A stretch of DNA of 64,000 bases from Chytriomyces cf. hyalinus JEL632 (GCA_025435555.1 JAIWWG010000011.1:248001-312000); one strand, 5' to 3'. Positions 23,083-35,040 are shown, numbered from the stretch's first letter. Translations and numbers: made by a program. Notes: a model not told the origin generated them from the letters alone.

Positions 23083-23475
23083 GTTTGCGGGTTGTTTGTG
23101 TTTGACAGTTGGCTTGTTGCTCGCAGTTGTTTTGATGCTTTTTTCAAAAAATTACGGCTCCGACAGACACGGAAAATGCATCGAAGTTTTTCAACAACAT
23201 GCGTCGAGATTTTGAATTTGGAAACTGTTGGAGAAGGAGAAAGGGACGACTGCTGTGCCACCTGTTTGAAGGAGTTTTTGCATTCGCTGATACCTCGCAT
23301 TCCACGCAAAGATTACAGAGATCATACAGTTGAATCAGAATGAGGTGTACGCGACGTGGAATGCTCGATGAGCGGTTGAAAAGAGTGTGTATAAACAACG
23401 TGATTTATGATGATGTAGTTACGTAAAAACAGCGCCAACAAATAGAATAAAATCCTCAACGCTCGTGAGTCACCG

Positions 23476-26400
23476 ATGCACAACGGGGTCGACAGGATAG
23501 ACCCTCCCGTCTCCGTCTCGGAGAACGAAGAGATAACATTACAGAGGATCTCGCAAGAACGGAGGGTGGATCCAGAGGGACCGAAACAACAGTCGGCGCC
23601 GGTCAACAACCGTCCCACAGCCACCCTCAGCCACCCACAGCCCATCATCCCGCCTCCTCTCTCTCAGCCTGTCTCACATCCTATCGAATCCATACCCCTC
23701 AACTCTCCGCACTCGACGCAGTCAACCCTCTCATCGCACTCAGCATCGTCTGGCAAAAAGAAGAAGCCCAAAGAGCCCCGGTTCCGCACAATCACGAACG
23801 AATTCGACATTGAATCCATCTTTCGTTCAGTCCCTTTGCCCAACTCGGACGTCGACGACACGGACTACAACGACGCAAATACCCAAAAAAAACAGCGAAC
23901 TTTGTCTGCCACGAGCACTGACTCTGTAAAGCGCAAGGTGGGTCGACCACGGAAATTACGAACCAGCGATCAACAAGTTCATCTCAATTTGAATGCGTCT
24001 CCATCGGTGTCTTTGTTTGTGTCCCCATCGCCGGTCGCTTTATCGGCATCCTCGGGGATTAAGGATAGCCCGATGCAAGGGTAAAGATGGGAGCCCGACA
24101 GAAACGCCTCTCAAGAACAAGACCCCTGAGGAAGTGGCTGCTGCTCGCGCTGAATTTATTCGCAAGCAAGAAGACGCATTTCGGAGGCTGCAGCTCAAGC
24201 AGCATCTCTCACAGCCTGTTTCTGCGCAGAAAAAAACAGTGCCCGCAAACTCTGTCGCAGAAATTTCTTCATCGGATTCAAAAGCGCGAGGATGCGGCGA
24301 TACCCAAAAACGCAAATGTTACGGAATTGGAATCTGTCAGCAAAGCCCAAGATGAAGAAGCTGTGCGAGAGCATGCAAGGAAAATGGAGGAAAGGGCACG
24401 AAAATCCGCGGCTCGAACAGCTCGAAATGCGCAGGTCAGTTTGTCATTGAACTTACATGTGTGCGGTCACTGTATAATTATTTCAAAACAGAATCGGACA
24501 GATGTCATCATGATTGCAAATAAGGCCATACCATGTATGACATTATAAATTCTCTGCGTTCTGAATTTAAAACGAACTTTATTATCACCAGACTCAGCAA
24601 TAAACAACACGGACCGATCTGGACGAACACCACTTTTCCGAGTCAGCGGTACTGGCGATGTAAACGCTGTCACGGCTCTCATTCGTGCCGGCGCCGATGT
24701 AAATGCAAAAGACAATGCCGGCTGGTCCCCAATTCATGAAGCATGTATCGAAGGCCAACTACAAACAGCGACACTTTTAATTTCCTATGGAGCCGATGTG
24801 AATGCACTCGGATTCGATAATCAAACTCCGCTTCACGATGCAGTTGGAGCGAATCACTATGAAGTCGTCGAATTGCTTTTAAGCCATGGCGCCAGTCTGA
24901 CGGCTGTGAATAAGGAAGGACAGACACCCATGGATGATGTCGAAGATGAAACGATGCTTCAAATTTTGAATTTGTGGAAACGCATGACGGCCAAAGTTCT
25001 GGAAGTCGATGAACACGGAATTACACTTTTGCATCAATATGCAATGAAGGGCGAATTGAAACATGTTAAACGCGTTCTCAAATACGGTGCGGAAGTTGAT
25101 TTCGCCTGCAATGCGGGATGGACGCCGTTGCATGAGGCTGCATCAAAAGGATACTCCCTAATTGTGGAAGAACTGTGTCGATACGGCGCAGATTTAAATC
25201 CCAGATCACTTGCCTCTGTTTCTTCATCTTCGAATCCGTTACCTTTGGGAAAAGGTGGGGATGTGGTTCCGCATGGAGTGACGCCTTTGATGGATGCTGC
25301 GTCAGGATGCTTTGTTGAGACTGTGCGGTTGCTTTTGGAATTTGGCGCGGACCCTGAAATGACGGACTCGTCTGGAAAACTTGCACGAGACTATGTTCCT
25401 GAATTCACGGCCAGCGAAAATGCAAAAGCTGCGGCAGAAGTGATGCAGCTGCTGAATCGACCTGCAAGCAGCTGGACTCCTGTTCGAAAACCAGATTTTG
25501 TGAAATCAAATATTGGTACCGGAGGAATGATGGCGCATATTCGAGATCAAGCTTCAGCTATGCTTGCGAAAAGTGAGGCGTCCATGGGAAGCAAAGATCC
25601 GAGGTAATAACATCATTTATGTTCCTTGTCTTTCCGCATTTTGTAATTCCCCGAACCCTTTTTTTTAGATTTAAAATCACGCGAAAGACGTCAGTCAGTT
25701 CAGATACATCGCACTCCACCAACATGAACGGTACATATCCGTTTTCGCGCATTTTATTTTCCCCTCAGCTCAACGTAGGCAAAATTCAAATGACAGGCTC
25801 AAAAGGTCCATCTATATCCGCCACAACCGCAGCTGCAGTTGGTCTGGGTGGACCCAATAGCTTCAGCTGGGGTGGTTTGGACCCTCGCGATCGTGAAGGC
25901 CCCTTTGTGAGTTCACGCGAAGAGCGAAAATTCAACGCGTTGCTAAAAACTCTTGGCGGGGGCAACGGAAGTGGTGTCGAACCCGGAGCTGGGATTATTG
26001 GCGGTGGACCGTATTCAGCGTCTGCGCATGCTCATTTCCAGGCAATGGCGCCTGCACCGTTGAAAGCAAAAACGGGTCCGAAGCCGAAAAAACATTCATC
26101 AGATGAGTCTGTTGCTCAGAGAAAACACAAGAAGCACAAGGACGAATCATCTGGCAGTGATGATGAGGAAGACGAAGATGGTGGCGGGCGTGCATCGAAA
26201 CGAGGCAAACGCGGACGAAAATCTGAAAGAGACTCGGGTGATGATTCCGAATCTGCAGTCGAGAAAGAAAGCCGGTATAAGCGTGTGAAGAAACGAAGTA
26301 GCAGTAGCAGCAGCAGCATTAGCAGAAGCGACGAAGACGACGATATGGACGACGATATGGACGAAAGCGCTGGCGAAGAGGTTGCAGGAAAAAGATTAAA

Positions 26401-28024
26401 GAGGTCGCGGGCGCGAGACGTTGCAGGTCACTCTTCTGATGAAGATACCATGCGAGCTCTGAAGAAAAAGGCTGCTGTGAATGCCCAGGATGCAGTCACG
26501 GCTGGATTGAAATTCAAAAAGTTTCCTTCCTCGACGAGTGTTGGTGCTGGGAAAGAAGATGCTGTGTCCGCAAACAGGTTGCCCATAAGGGACAAAATGC
26601 TAGTCGACGAAGACTCCGTCAAAAAAGAAGCTGGAAAGTCAGTGCCTGCGAGTGCTCCAAAAGGAAAAGAAAAGGGACTTTTAAAATCGACTTCAGTATC
26701 TGCATTGGGGCCGACATCAAAACATTCCGAGGTCTGGATACGTTTCCTTTCTGAATGATCTCTCGCATTGAAATTAACTTCGCTCTTTCAGGCACGGCAA
26801 CATTTACCGCTGGCGGATGGTCTTCAACGAAAGCAAAATACCCCGATACCTCCACTGCCATCGCACGCACCATCAACAAATTCATTGGCGACAGCTCCAG
26901 TTTCTCCGCATAAAAAGAAGCCGAAGAAGAAGAATTTGTTTGGAATATCTGGATACCAACGAGCCGGAAATGAAGCGCAATCAAGCAATCCCGTTGCTTC
27001 TGTGAAAGCAGATGACGATGATAACGCAGCGACTGGCACCCTTCCTTCGAACGTCTCGTCAACTGATCTTTTCAAATCAGAGGACATCATCATTCCAACT
27101 ACGATCGAATCGAAATCTGCGCTTTCAATATCAGTCGTATCCACACCTGAAACGAAAGCTCCCATACCACAGCAGCAAATTCCAATCCCTGTATCTCAGC
27201 CCCCAACAACTTCGAAGAAAACGCAACAAAGAGCATCCCACAGACGATACCATTGCCTTCCATTGTACAAAATTCCACTTGCCCCACCTCAACCATCAAC
27301 GGCAGCATTAACACTGCCGAAAAAAGCATTTAAAATGGCATCATCTGCCGCAAGCACTGCAACTGGCACTGCAAACACAGAGGCAACATCACAAGCCGGC
27401 TCAAAGCAATTCTTTTTTGTGGACTTGCAAGTTGCGTTCTACTTGAAGAAAAAGAGTGGGCGGGAAGTGCTGGACATGTTCCCGAGTCTGAGTCGACGCG
27501 TGGCAACGCTAGCACAAAAGGTAGCGCTGAGTGCGAGTCCAGTTGGTGAGGCAGTGTTAAGGGCACTGATGGAGTGTCGAAGGCGCGATGCTGCAGCTGC
27601 AGGAAATGATGTTATTCCAGACGACCCAATTCCTCCACGCTGGGTCAAGTGGTACGAACGCGATGGAAAGCGTGCGCTGCGCATGGATGATTTGGATGTG
27701 CAGTTTCTGGACGCTGAAGAAGTTTTGAGAGAAATCAGGGGAATGCGTGCGGCAGAGCAAAGACGGAAACTTGAAGGTTGTCAACAAGAAGAGGATGACG
27801 ATGACGTGTTGCTCGAGATTCATGAGTTGGAGCTGGCCAAGTTTGCAAGTGCTGGTGCAATATCTGGATTGGAGCAATCCGCTGTATCCGTAGCTTCTTC
27901 TGGCGCAGTAGTGGCTTCGTCTGCAGTGGATGCAGCGGGTGCGAAAGCAGCTGAGCAAACTGGCGGAAACAAGGCGGCCATGTTCCACAAGTTTAAAAAG
28001 TTCGGAGGAAAGCCTATCAACTAG
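23476..28024 (+). CDS. Large ankyrin-repeat nuclear protein, Hos4-like
   Basis: A seven-exon model (23476-24006, 24080-24217, 24285-24434, 24492-24534, 24592-25603, 25669-26731, 26792-28024) gives 1389 aa. The first two introns are guesses needed to join frames; the rest are well supported. The N-terminus is polar with basic patches (KRKVGRPRK, an AT-hook-like motif) and a charged coiled-coil-like stretch (EEAVREHARKMEERARKSA). Ankyrin repeats follow at about residues 295-560 (SGRTPLFRVSGTGDVNAVTA, GWSPIHEACIEGQLQTATLL, and further). Then comes a low-complexity acidic/basic region, and a C-terminal domain (FFFVDLQVAFYLKKKSGREV). The layout resembles Hos4, the ankyrin subunit of the Set3 deacetylase complex. 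That assignment is an inference from architecture. Confidence 0.7.
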
Positions 28025-28169
28025 AAACCGCGACTTGTTCAAGTGAACTGGAACGCTATCATTTTAATTTTGTCGCCATACAAATGCGTGTTTAATATAT
28101 GCCCCGAATCCATCTGTCGCAGCTCACATGCACGTTTTTTTATTTTTGTATGTATTTCGAGTGGTATTA

Positions 28170-28823
28170 TTAACGCTTCTTTCCCTCCTTTTTCTTGATG
28201 GTTTCGTCGCCGACAAATACGCCCTTCTGGTTGTATGGTTCAGGCGGCCTGTGCTTTCTGATGTTTGCGGCAAATTGCGAAACGACTTGGAGATCAATGC
28301 CCCGCAAAATCAAACGCTGCGGAGCGGGGACGTTAACATCAACACCTTGCGGCACGTTGACAGTGATTGGATGCGAGTGTCCCAGTTTGAGCACGACTTT
28401 CTGATCCTCAAGCGCGGCCCTGTATCCGACACCGACCAGCTTAATAGGAATGACGAAGCCTTCAGAAACTCCCGTAACCATGTTTTCGATAAGCCTCCTA
28501 GTAGTTCCCCACATTGACTTGTGTCTCTTGTCCTTGGGATCTTTGACCGAGACACGAACGAACCGTTTTGCCACCTTCTCATCCCCCTTCTTCTCATCCG
28601 AGGAATCCTTCTTCTCCAATAGCGGGAGTTCGAGAGAGACGCACGGTGCTACAGGCATTGCGAGAGTCCCGAGAGCGCCGCTGACAACCACGGCGCTCTT
28701 GACACCGAGCGGAACATTCGTCAGCAGAGTTTTCTTCAGTGGCTGCCGTGTGATTGTCACGCCAACTGGCAGTCGGAGCAGCTGTTTGCCCACTTTGCTG
28801 AGGGCAACAGGCGAGACGTGCAT
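28170..28823 (-). CDS. MRPL6: Mitochondrial large-subunit ribosomal protein uL6m
   Basis: A single exon of 217 aa. It matches bacterial-type L6: the GTTRRLIENMVTGVSEGF stretch, then KLVGVGYRAALEDQKVVLKL, LGHSHPITVNVPQGV, and the C-terminal signature RKHRPPEPYNQKGVFVGDE typical of uL6 (PEPYKGKGI). The N-terminus contains VGKQLLRLPVGVTI, as in bacterial L6. The protein works in the mitochondrial ribosome near the GTPase centre. It is transcribed divergently from PAM17, with only 93 bp between the two start codons. Confidence 0.92.
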   Translation of the reverse strand: MHVSPVALSKVGKQLLRLPVGVTITRQPLKKTLLTNVPLGVKSAVVVSGALGTLAMPVAPCVSLELPLLEKKDSSDEKKGDEKVAKRFVRVSVKDPKDKRHKSMWGTTRRLIENMVTGVSEGFVIPIKLVGVGYRAALEDQKVVLKLGHSHPITVNVPQGVDVNVPAPQRLILRGIDLQVVSQFAANIRKHRPPEPYNQKGVFVGDETIKKKEGKKR

Positions 28824-28916
28824 TTATCGACAAGTATAAGTTGCGTTAAATAGACCAGAAAAACTGAAAATATTTCTCCTTTTATTTATTTAAATCGCGT
28901 AAACACAGTCACAGCC
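28824..28916. promoter_or_regulatory. Shared 93-bp divergent promoter of MRPL6 and PAM17
   Basis: Two nuclear genes for mitochondrial proteins start 93 bp apart in opposite directions. The space contains A/T-rich tracts (TTTTATTTATTTAAAT near 28878-28893) and no other gene. Confidence 0.6.
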
Positions 28917-29724
28917 ATGAGTCTCGTTCGTTTCTTTACACAGTCGGCCAGGATGCGCCTCAACCCTGCCATCACTCCCTTCCACACCCGCAGTATCGCA
29001 TCATCAGCATCAATCACATCAACTCCGGTCTCTCTCTCATGGACCCAATACTTTGACCAAAAAAGCAAACTCAAAACATTCGAGCGAATTTCATCCATCG
29101 CCGGCTTTTCCCTCTTCTTTTTCGGCGGATCTTACTATTTCATGGCGGTTGCCGAATTTGACCCAACCGAATTGGTGTTTGGCGTGATGGACGCCAGTAT
29201 GGCTTATTCTTTGGGAGCTCTCGGCGTGGGAGTGCTGGGCGGTGTCGCGGGTGTGTTTGCTGGAACTGCTGTATGGAGAACAGTCACAAACAGGTGTGAC
29301 TCATTTCGATGGAGTTTCGAGACTTTGAACTAAAAACAACATTTTGATGTCCTGTAACAGGCGAATTCTCGATGCTATCGACGCGAAGGACGTTGAATTC
29401 TTTAAACGTATTCAACAGTACAGACCTCAAGGCCAGCTTCGCTTGTCTGTTGATGTTTGTATCTGCCTTTTTTTTCTTTCGACTCATCGTTTCCCAACCT
29501 CAATGTTTAACCTTGAAAATAGAACCCTATGCCAGACTACTATGGAGAAAGCATCAAGTCTGTTCAAGGGTACCGCGCATGGTTGAAGAAGCAGCGAAAT
29601 GTACAATTCCTGACATTCAAAATCACATCGCGTTTTTTTTTCTCAACTTGTTCTCATGATTCTTTTACAGTACCGGATCAAGACGGAAGGTTTCCATGCC
29701 AGAAAATCTATCAAGAGAAAATAG
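28917..29724 (+). CDS. PAM17: Presequence translocase-associated motor subunit PAM17
   Basis: Four exons (28917-29293, 29361-29454, 29523-29600, 29671-29724; introns 67, 68 and 70 nt) give 200 aa. The N-terminus is a mitochondrial presequence (MSLVRFFTQSARMRLN). The core matches Pam17: LSWTQYFDQKSKLKTFERIS, two hydrophobic helices (SIAGFSLFFFGGSYYF and ALGVGVLGGVAGVFAGTAVW), then RRILDAIDAKDVEFFKRIQQ and the signature NPMPDYYGESIKSVQGYRAWL. It assists the TIM23 import motor at the inner membrane. The end of exon 2 is uncertain by 6 nt (GTTGAT or GTTTGT donor). Confidence 0.88.
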
Positions 29725-29927
29725 CCGGACTCCTGCGGATTGCATTGAACGTTTGCGGAAATTATATGTCTTCTGCCGCTACAACATGTGCGCTGCTCTG
29801 TTCCTTAATCAATAAACAAACAAAACTCGTCGACTTTTACTGTTCCCATTTTAACATTCAGGTTTTTGAGGTTTTCTGATGGTTCAATTTTATCAATGTC
29901 ATTAAACATCTAAAAGTAGGAGAAGCA

Positions 29928-31251
29928 TGTTACGTAATCTGTCGGATTACGTCACGCGTCTCTAATTGAGAACAATGGACACCCTTTTTCTTGACCGAAC
30001 ACAATGACACACCCTCCACAATGCCCCATCACCAATCGTTTACTTCCTCTTTATTCTGTAACGCTATTTAAAGCGTGCATTATCACCTCAATAAAGATCA
30101 GTCTCTCCATAACTCATTTTGTTGCGGATCCTGGTCAAGGTGGACCAGCGGTCTCCTCATGTACTCAACATAAAGGAGAGCTCAAAATCTCTGGAATGCA
30201 TGAAGATGTGGGAAACAGGTGTTTGAGCACCTGCAGACCCCATACGTAACAAAGACGTGAAATACACACGACTTCGTGTAAATATAGACAAGCCACGGGG
30301 GCGGTAACACACCGTCGATCACACACACAGGTCTCTGGCACATCTGCCAAGTCCTACAAGCACCCACGTGCCATCCACGGCTATTTATGGTCACTGGATG
30401 AGAAGTTGTGAGGCATACTGCCAAGACCCCAATAAAGCTTTATTTACACAAAGTTGGGACCTTAAACGATCCACCACGATAACACACCATCACATGACAC
30501 CCTCACCAAGTCGTCATAAGGTGTCAGACTCTATCACTCTAGAGAATACCAACAGTACTAAGCCAAACTACCTGCAACACCAAGCATTCGGCAGAAACAC
30601 ACCAGTACATAGCTTGTGTAGTTGAAACGAAGGTTTGAGCCTGGATAGGCGGCACTTGAGGACCTAGATCTTGCATAAGCAAAGTTCAAAGTTAGTACAC
30701 CACAGTCAAACTGACACGCTGAAACGTACATGGACAGCAGGCAGCGCTGCTTACCTGTACACCGTCACTTGGACCCATGGCTCCCTACCCAGGTGGGAGA
30801 GCCCCCGTCAGAGGTCCAAGGATACAGTCATATGCACTTTGGACGTTGGTTGGATAGTTTCTTATTCAAATCGTAACTTTTTGGATTGGTAAAGGCCCAA
30901 CAGTCTTTGGGGACGTTCGGGGGATTTCCATCTCGGTTCTTTATAATTTCTACCGTGAAAAAATAGAAAACCATGGAGATACCCATGATTTTCCACCCAT
31001 GAGTGATTCTTTCATGTTCTATTCCAAAGGGTATAAATGGTAGAGCTTCCACAAGGCAAATAAACATCTTCTTAGACCAAAATCATCGTTGTAGCACCTA
31101 GTCCTCAAGTCACAAACCCTCGTACAGCGTGCCACCACCATTTGTACCGACACATTTACTACTCCCTATCTTTCTCCTGCTTGAAAGCAATCCAAGTCCA
31201 GCCTCTGAATAGTCAAGAAGCCAGTTCCACTACTTGACCTATTCCCTAACA
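29928..31251 (+). mobile_element. Solo LTR of an LTR retrotransposon
   Basis: A 1324-bp element begins TGTTA and ends TAACA and is flanked on both sides by the same 5 bp, AAGCA (29923-29927 and 31252-31256), a target-site duplication. No internal protein-coding region is present, so this is a solo LTR left by recombination between two LTRs. Near its right end a TATAAA (about 31031) and an AATAAA (about 31060) look like the LTR promoter and poly(A) signal, implying plus orientation. It ends 8 bp before tRNA-Val, a target typical of tRNA-directed families; superfamily cannot be told from an LTR alone. The exact TSD and termini suggest a fairly young insertion. Confidence 0.85.
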
Positions 31252-31259
31252 AAGCACCA

Positions 31260-31332
31260 GTTCTCGTGGTGTAGTGGTTATCACACAAGTCTAACACACT
31301 TGTGGTCCCCGGTTCGATCCCGGGCGAGAACA
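31260..31332 (+). tRNA. tRNA-Val (AAC anticodon)
   Basis: Acceptor GTTCTCG pairs with CGAGAAC; the D arm holds GTGTAGTGGTTATCAC, the anticodon loop is TCTAACAC with AAC, and the T arm is CCCCGGTTCGATCCCGGG. Discriminator A at 31332. No intron. The solo LTR lies immediately upstream and leaves the internal promoter intact. Confidence 0.95.
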
Positions 31333-31478
31333 TGCTTTTTTGCTTTTTGCATCTGTGGCTTTTCCCCTGAACAGGATTGGCAACCTGTCAGGAAACTCTT
31401 GAATTACATTGGGAACGCCTTCGTTTTCAAAGTGAAACTAAAAGTTCTGTTCTGAAAGTCCAGTTGTTGATATATTGC

Positions 31479-32670
31479 TCACAAAAGCGCTTCAAAGTCA
31501 ATAGCAATTTGAAACACACTTGGATCAACCCGTCTGTACCGCTTCCATCCATCCACATCCGATTTCTGAAGCAATATCTGGTTCCCAGGATGGATCGCAG
31601 TTCCAATGAAAAAAGTATTGAACCATGCTCGACAAATTCGCCTTCTTTTCGAAGACAGGTACACATGGATGCAAACGTCTCCCTCCAATTTTAGAGATTC
31701 TTTGGGCGTGAAGAATGTTTGTGTTTCAACGATTTGAGGAGCAGTACCGACGGATGACCATACAATCTGGTCATTGGACGCGATTTCGAAAATGATGTCT
31801 ATCAATCCAGGCAAACGGAATTAGATGATCGCAAATTGTCAGGTGTCATTTGGTATCTCACCTTGCGCCCTTGAAACTCCTCGCAACCCAATTTTCGAAA
31901 CTGCACGCTGTATTGGCTGCTACACTCCGAAACCTGCATCCCCCATTTTCAGGTCCCCCTCTCCACCGACGCTTCCCACTGCTCTGCAACACTTCCACCT
32001 CACCCCGTCGAATCTCCATCGAAACCATCTCCTCCGCCACCCCAACACCACTTTTTTTAAAAACCTCATCAAAATACCTTACCCATTGCCCCGCAACAGT
32101 CAATCCATCCCCCATCCTTCCAACATGCGTAACCTCGTATACCCGGCAAGCACTGCATCTGCATCTTGAAAAACGCGCGTCAAGAGCAGGTACGCGCAAC
32201 ATACGACACCTGTTCGGCCTTTTCCCGCTTTACAATGCACTGCTGCAATGTTGCGTGGATCACGTTGAAGCCATCCATGTGTGAATGTGGTGGAGTATTT
32301 GGAGAAGGAGGTGGAACGGTGGGGGTTGGTGGTCGTCGAACGGGTATTGAATGTCTTTTTTGCAATTTGTGTGTTTAGGTTTGCGGTGTAGGTATTTTAG
32401 TGGTTTGGATATAGAGTATCCATGATTTGAATTTGCGCGCGTACAGTTTCCATGGAAGCAGTTTGAAGGGTAAGACCATCCTGGCTCGAAACAGAGATTG
32501 TAGATAAAGGGTTTCGAATCTAAAAACTTGAGCGCCTGGTTGCAGTCACAGCACTTAATTTATGGACGCAGATATCGAGAGAGGAGTGCGAACCTGGGTC
32601 ATGCCGTTTCGATACAGAGTTTTCGGCAGACTTGGGCACGGGAACCCCATCGCAATCAGTGTAGGGGTCA
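31479..32670 (-). pseudogene. Decayed PTEN-type lipid phosphatase gene
   Basis: Read on the minus strand, the pieces of a PTEN homologue appear in order: IAMGFPCPSLPKTLYRNGM (about 32650), then after a clean 58-nt intron (32536-32593) ALKFLDSKPFIYNLCFEP, then IQYPFDDHQPPPF, then the full catalytic loop AAVHCKAGKGRTG, a GLTVAGQWVRYFDEVF helix, and the C2 part (GDVCIHVYLSSKRRRICRAW, FNTFFIG). The catalytic HCxxGxxR is intact, but the frame is broken at least twice. An ATGGATGG duplication (about 32267-32275) shifts the frame just before the P-loop, and one base appears missing near 32130. The junction to the C2 exon also does not fit in phase. PTEN dephosphorylates PI(3,4,5)P3. Either a recent pseudogene or assembly errors. 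Confidence 0.72.
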
Positions 32671-33144
32671 AGTTTGTTGATGCAATGGGATGAACGAGGT
32701 GGATTAGGCGCCGCTCTGAACTACAAAAGGTCCATAAGAATTACATGCAAGATCTGTTCCAAGCTGGGCGTCCTTTGTGCGCCGTTTGCCGAGAGAAACT
32801 GCAGATTTAAGAGACATTGTGCGGACAGGTTCTTATCGATAGCAGAGGTCAGATGCGTGAGGAGGGGGTGCAGGTGAATGAAGCTTTGCATCAGCATTTA
32901 TTCATACGTGCAAATGCGTTATGTTCAAGCTCACGCTGTTTTTCAAACACAAGTTCCCGACAAGTGGTAAAACTAGAGACCATCCAAGACCGTACCCGCT
33001 CTTCCTTTGTTGCAAAACAACGCGACCGGGAAGGACAATGTTGGCGGTAAATCCTGGCGAGACAGTCCCCACAACTGCAAAGGGCAGTGAGCATCGACAG
33101 CATGATTGCAACAAGTTGAAACAAAAAGCATACCAGTTTTGCCC

Positions 33145-33486
33145 TCAAACCCCGGCCTTGTTTTGTTTGTGTAATGAAACTCGATTCCAGACACAAATAC
33201 GGCCAATCTCGTGCGAGTACGCGTTCCAGACTGTTGCACTTGCGATATCATCAGTTGGATGGAAAGACAGATCGAACGGTTGTGCATGCTGCAAGTTTAC
33301 ACGGTCCCCGCGAGGACCTGGAGTCCACTCAGACCCGTCGTCGTCAAAGGGTGAACCGCCTGACCCGGTGGGACCATGCACAACGCTGAGAACCTGGGCT
33401 TCATGCAGACGCTGCATTTGGTGCTTGTTGTTCTCTAGATGTGTTTTACTTTTATTTTCGCGTTTTCCGCCCAGCTTACTCCACAC
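33145..33486 (-). other. Unrecognised open frame
   Basis: A minus-strand frame of up to 113 codons between the PTEN relic and the seven-helix array has protein-like composition (GPTGSGGSPFDDDGSEWTPG, then QPFDLSFHPTDDIASATVW). An inner ATG at about 33421 is possible. Another protein-like frame continues at 32973-33170. I cannot name a family or find convincing splice sites; it may be part of a gene or a relic. The rest of 32.7-33.5 kb holds nothing I can support. Confidence 0.25.
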
Positions 33487-33549
33487 ACAGATACAAACAA
33501 AAGAGACAGCATTATTCTACAATAAAAAAATGATTTGTAATCCATCAAA

Positions 33550-34636
33550 TCAATGGTTTCTTGGTGGAAAGACGGGGTTGGACCGCTTCTCGTTGTGATT
33601 GTCGTTGTCGTTGTAACGAATCTGGACGCTCGTCATTCGAATGTTTTCTCGTTCGTGCTCGTTTTCGTGCTCGGGTGTCTTTAAGATGTCGTTACGGACG
33701 TTGATCCAGAAGAACTCAATGTTGATTGCCTGCGTGTACACAACTGCGTGTGGTTGTGAGTTTTGAAGTTGAAGTAAATAAAAAAAATAAAAAATAAAAC
33801 TCACAGTTGGAGATGGCTGGAATAACAACCATAATGGTCGGGTTGCCAGGCACGATGGACAGGTTCGAGTACATTGCGTAGTTGAGCGTGAATGCGTTGA
33901 CGGCCATGACTGAGAGTGTGCGCAGCACTGATCAACACAGAAGCAGCAGCGCTGTAAGCATCCAGCACAACCTTACACAGTCACAAAAACAGTATCACCA
34001 TTGTCAGCAATCAGCACCCGATAAATACGCTGCATCTTGGACGAAGCATCATCATCCACATCCCTGAAAGCGCTGATAATGGTTGCCGCCGTGCAGAAAA
34101 TGTCGACAGCAATGCCTCCAGTCGAGATGCCCACAATCGCAGTCTTGTCCTGAATGTAATGGCATCCAAATTTGGTTTCCTCACTCTTGGACCACATCCA
34201 GTCGAGTACTGTCCATGCTCCTCGGTTCAGAATGAGGATCACAGCACCAACTGCGACCAGCGTGCGTTTCTGAGAGACAATCCAGGTTTTGTACAGCAGA
34301 AAGAAGGCTGCGAATTGAGCCCGAGTGAGTCATCAACAGCCCCTTCAAGAAACAAAAAAGACACAACAACTTACAAAACGACGTAAAGAACAAGTGCATG
34401 ACAACTTTAAAAGCCAACGAAGAGTCCTGGCAATCCGTCTTTGCGAGGATAGACCAGATGTACATGGGCCCGAATGCCAGCGACAGGATGTTTGCGACAA
34501 TCATGATAGCGGGCACAGGGGTCTTGCTCTGGCCAAACTTTTGGATGGACAGAATGAGACCCTTGGATGCGTTCTCAAAGGCCATGGCGCAGAGAAAGAT
34601 GGCGGTGACAATGGGTGCTTCGAGAGACATGGACAT
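33550..34636 (-). CDS. Seven-helix membrane protein, array copy 1
   Basis: Four exons (34636-34375, 34307-33999, 33927-33805, 33743-33550; introns 67, 71 and 61 nt) give 295 aa. About seven hydrophobic helices are spaced as in a seven-transmembrane protein with an outside N-terminus: EAPIVTAIFLCAMAFE, PVPAIMIVANILSLAFGP, a helix ending SFSFFLLYKTWIVS, a fourth after KRTLVAVGAVILILNR, IVGISTGGIAVDIFCTAATI, VLRTLSVMAVNAFTLNYAMY and NPTIMVVIPAISNFVYTQAI. A conserved Cys in TDC (loop after helix 2) and another in FGCHYIQDK could form a disulphide. The tail is polar (about 45 aa). I do not recognise a named GPCR class. It is the first of three head-to-tail paralogues. Confidence 0.8.
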
Positions 34637-35040
34637 GGTTGCTGTTGTTGTTGTTGTTTGATGGGTAGGTCAGATGTGGCTGCTGGGAGATGTGTTGGGT
34701 TGTTCTTGAGACAGGGTGGTGCAAATGAGATTTCGTCAATCTCGAAATGGCTCAGGTGGGAAATCTTTTAATCCGCCAGCCCTGGATTTGTTATATTGGT
34801 TTGTATTTATTTATTTATTTCTGACCTTCGACACCAGCTGAACATGCTTTGCGGATGCCGTCTGAACGTACGAACATGCAAGAAGCCGCAACCAACAACT
34901 CCACCGTCTGTGTCCGTGTCTGCATATCGTTTGTCACAAATAAGTGCACTTTATATTGTGCTAGGACCTCAGATGTGATGTGAGTGATTCGGCGCTTTCT
35001 TTCTGTACATTTTATTTAAAACGCGCGTTTTCTGGTACTT

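Noticed and set aside
32921-33598. 225-codon plus-strand open frame
   Set aside because: No start context, no family resemblance, and it overlaps the 3' end of a supported seven-helix gene on the other strand.
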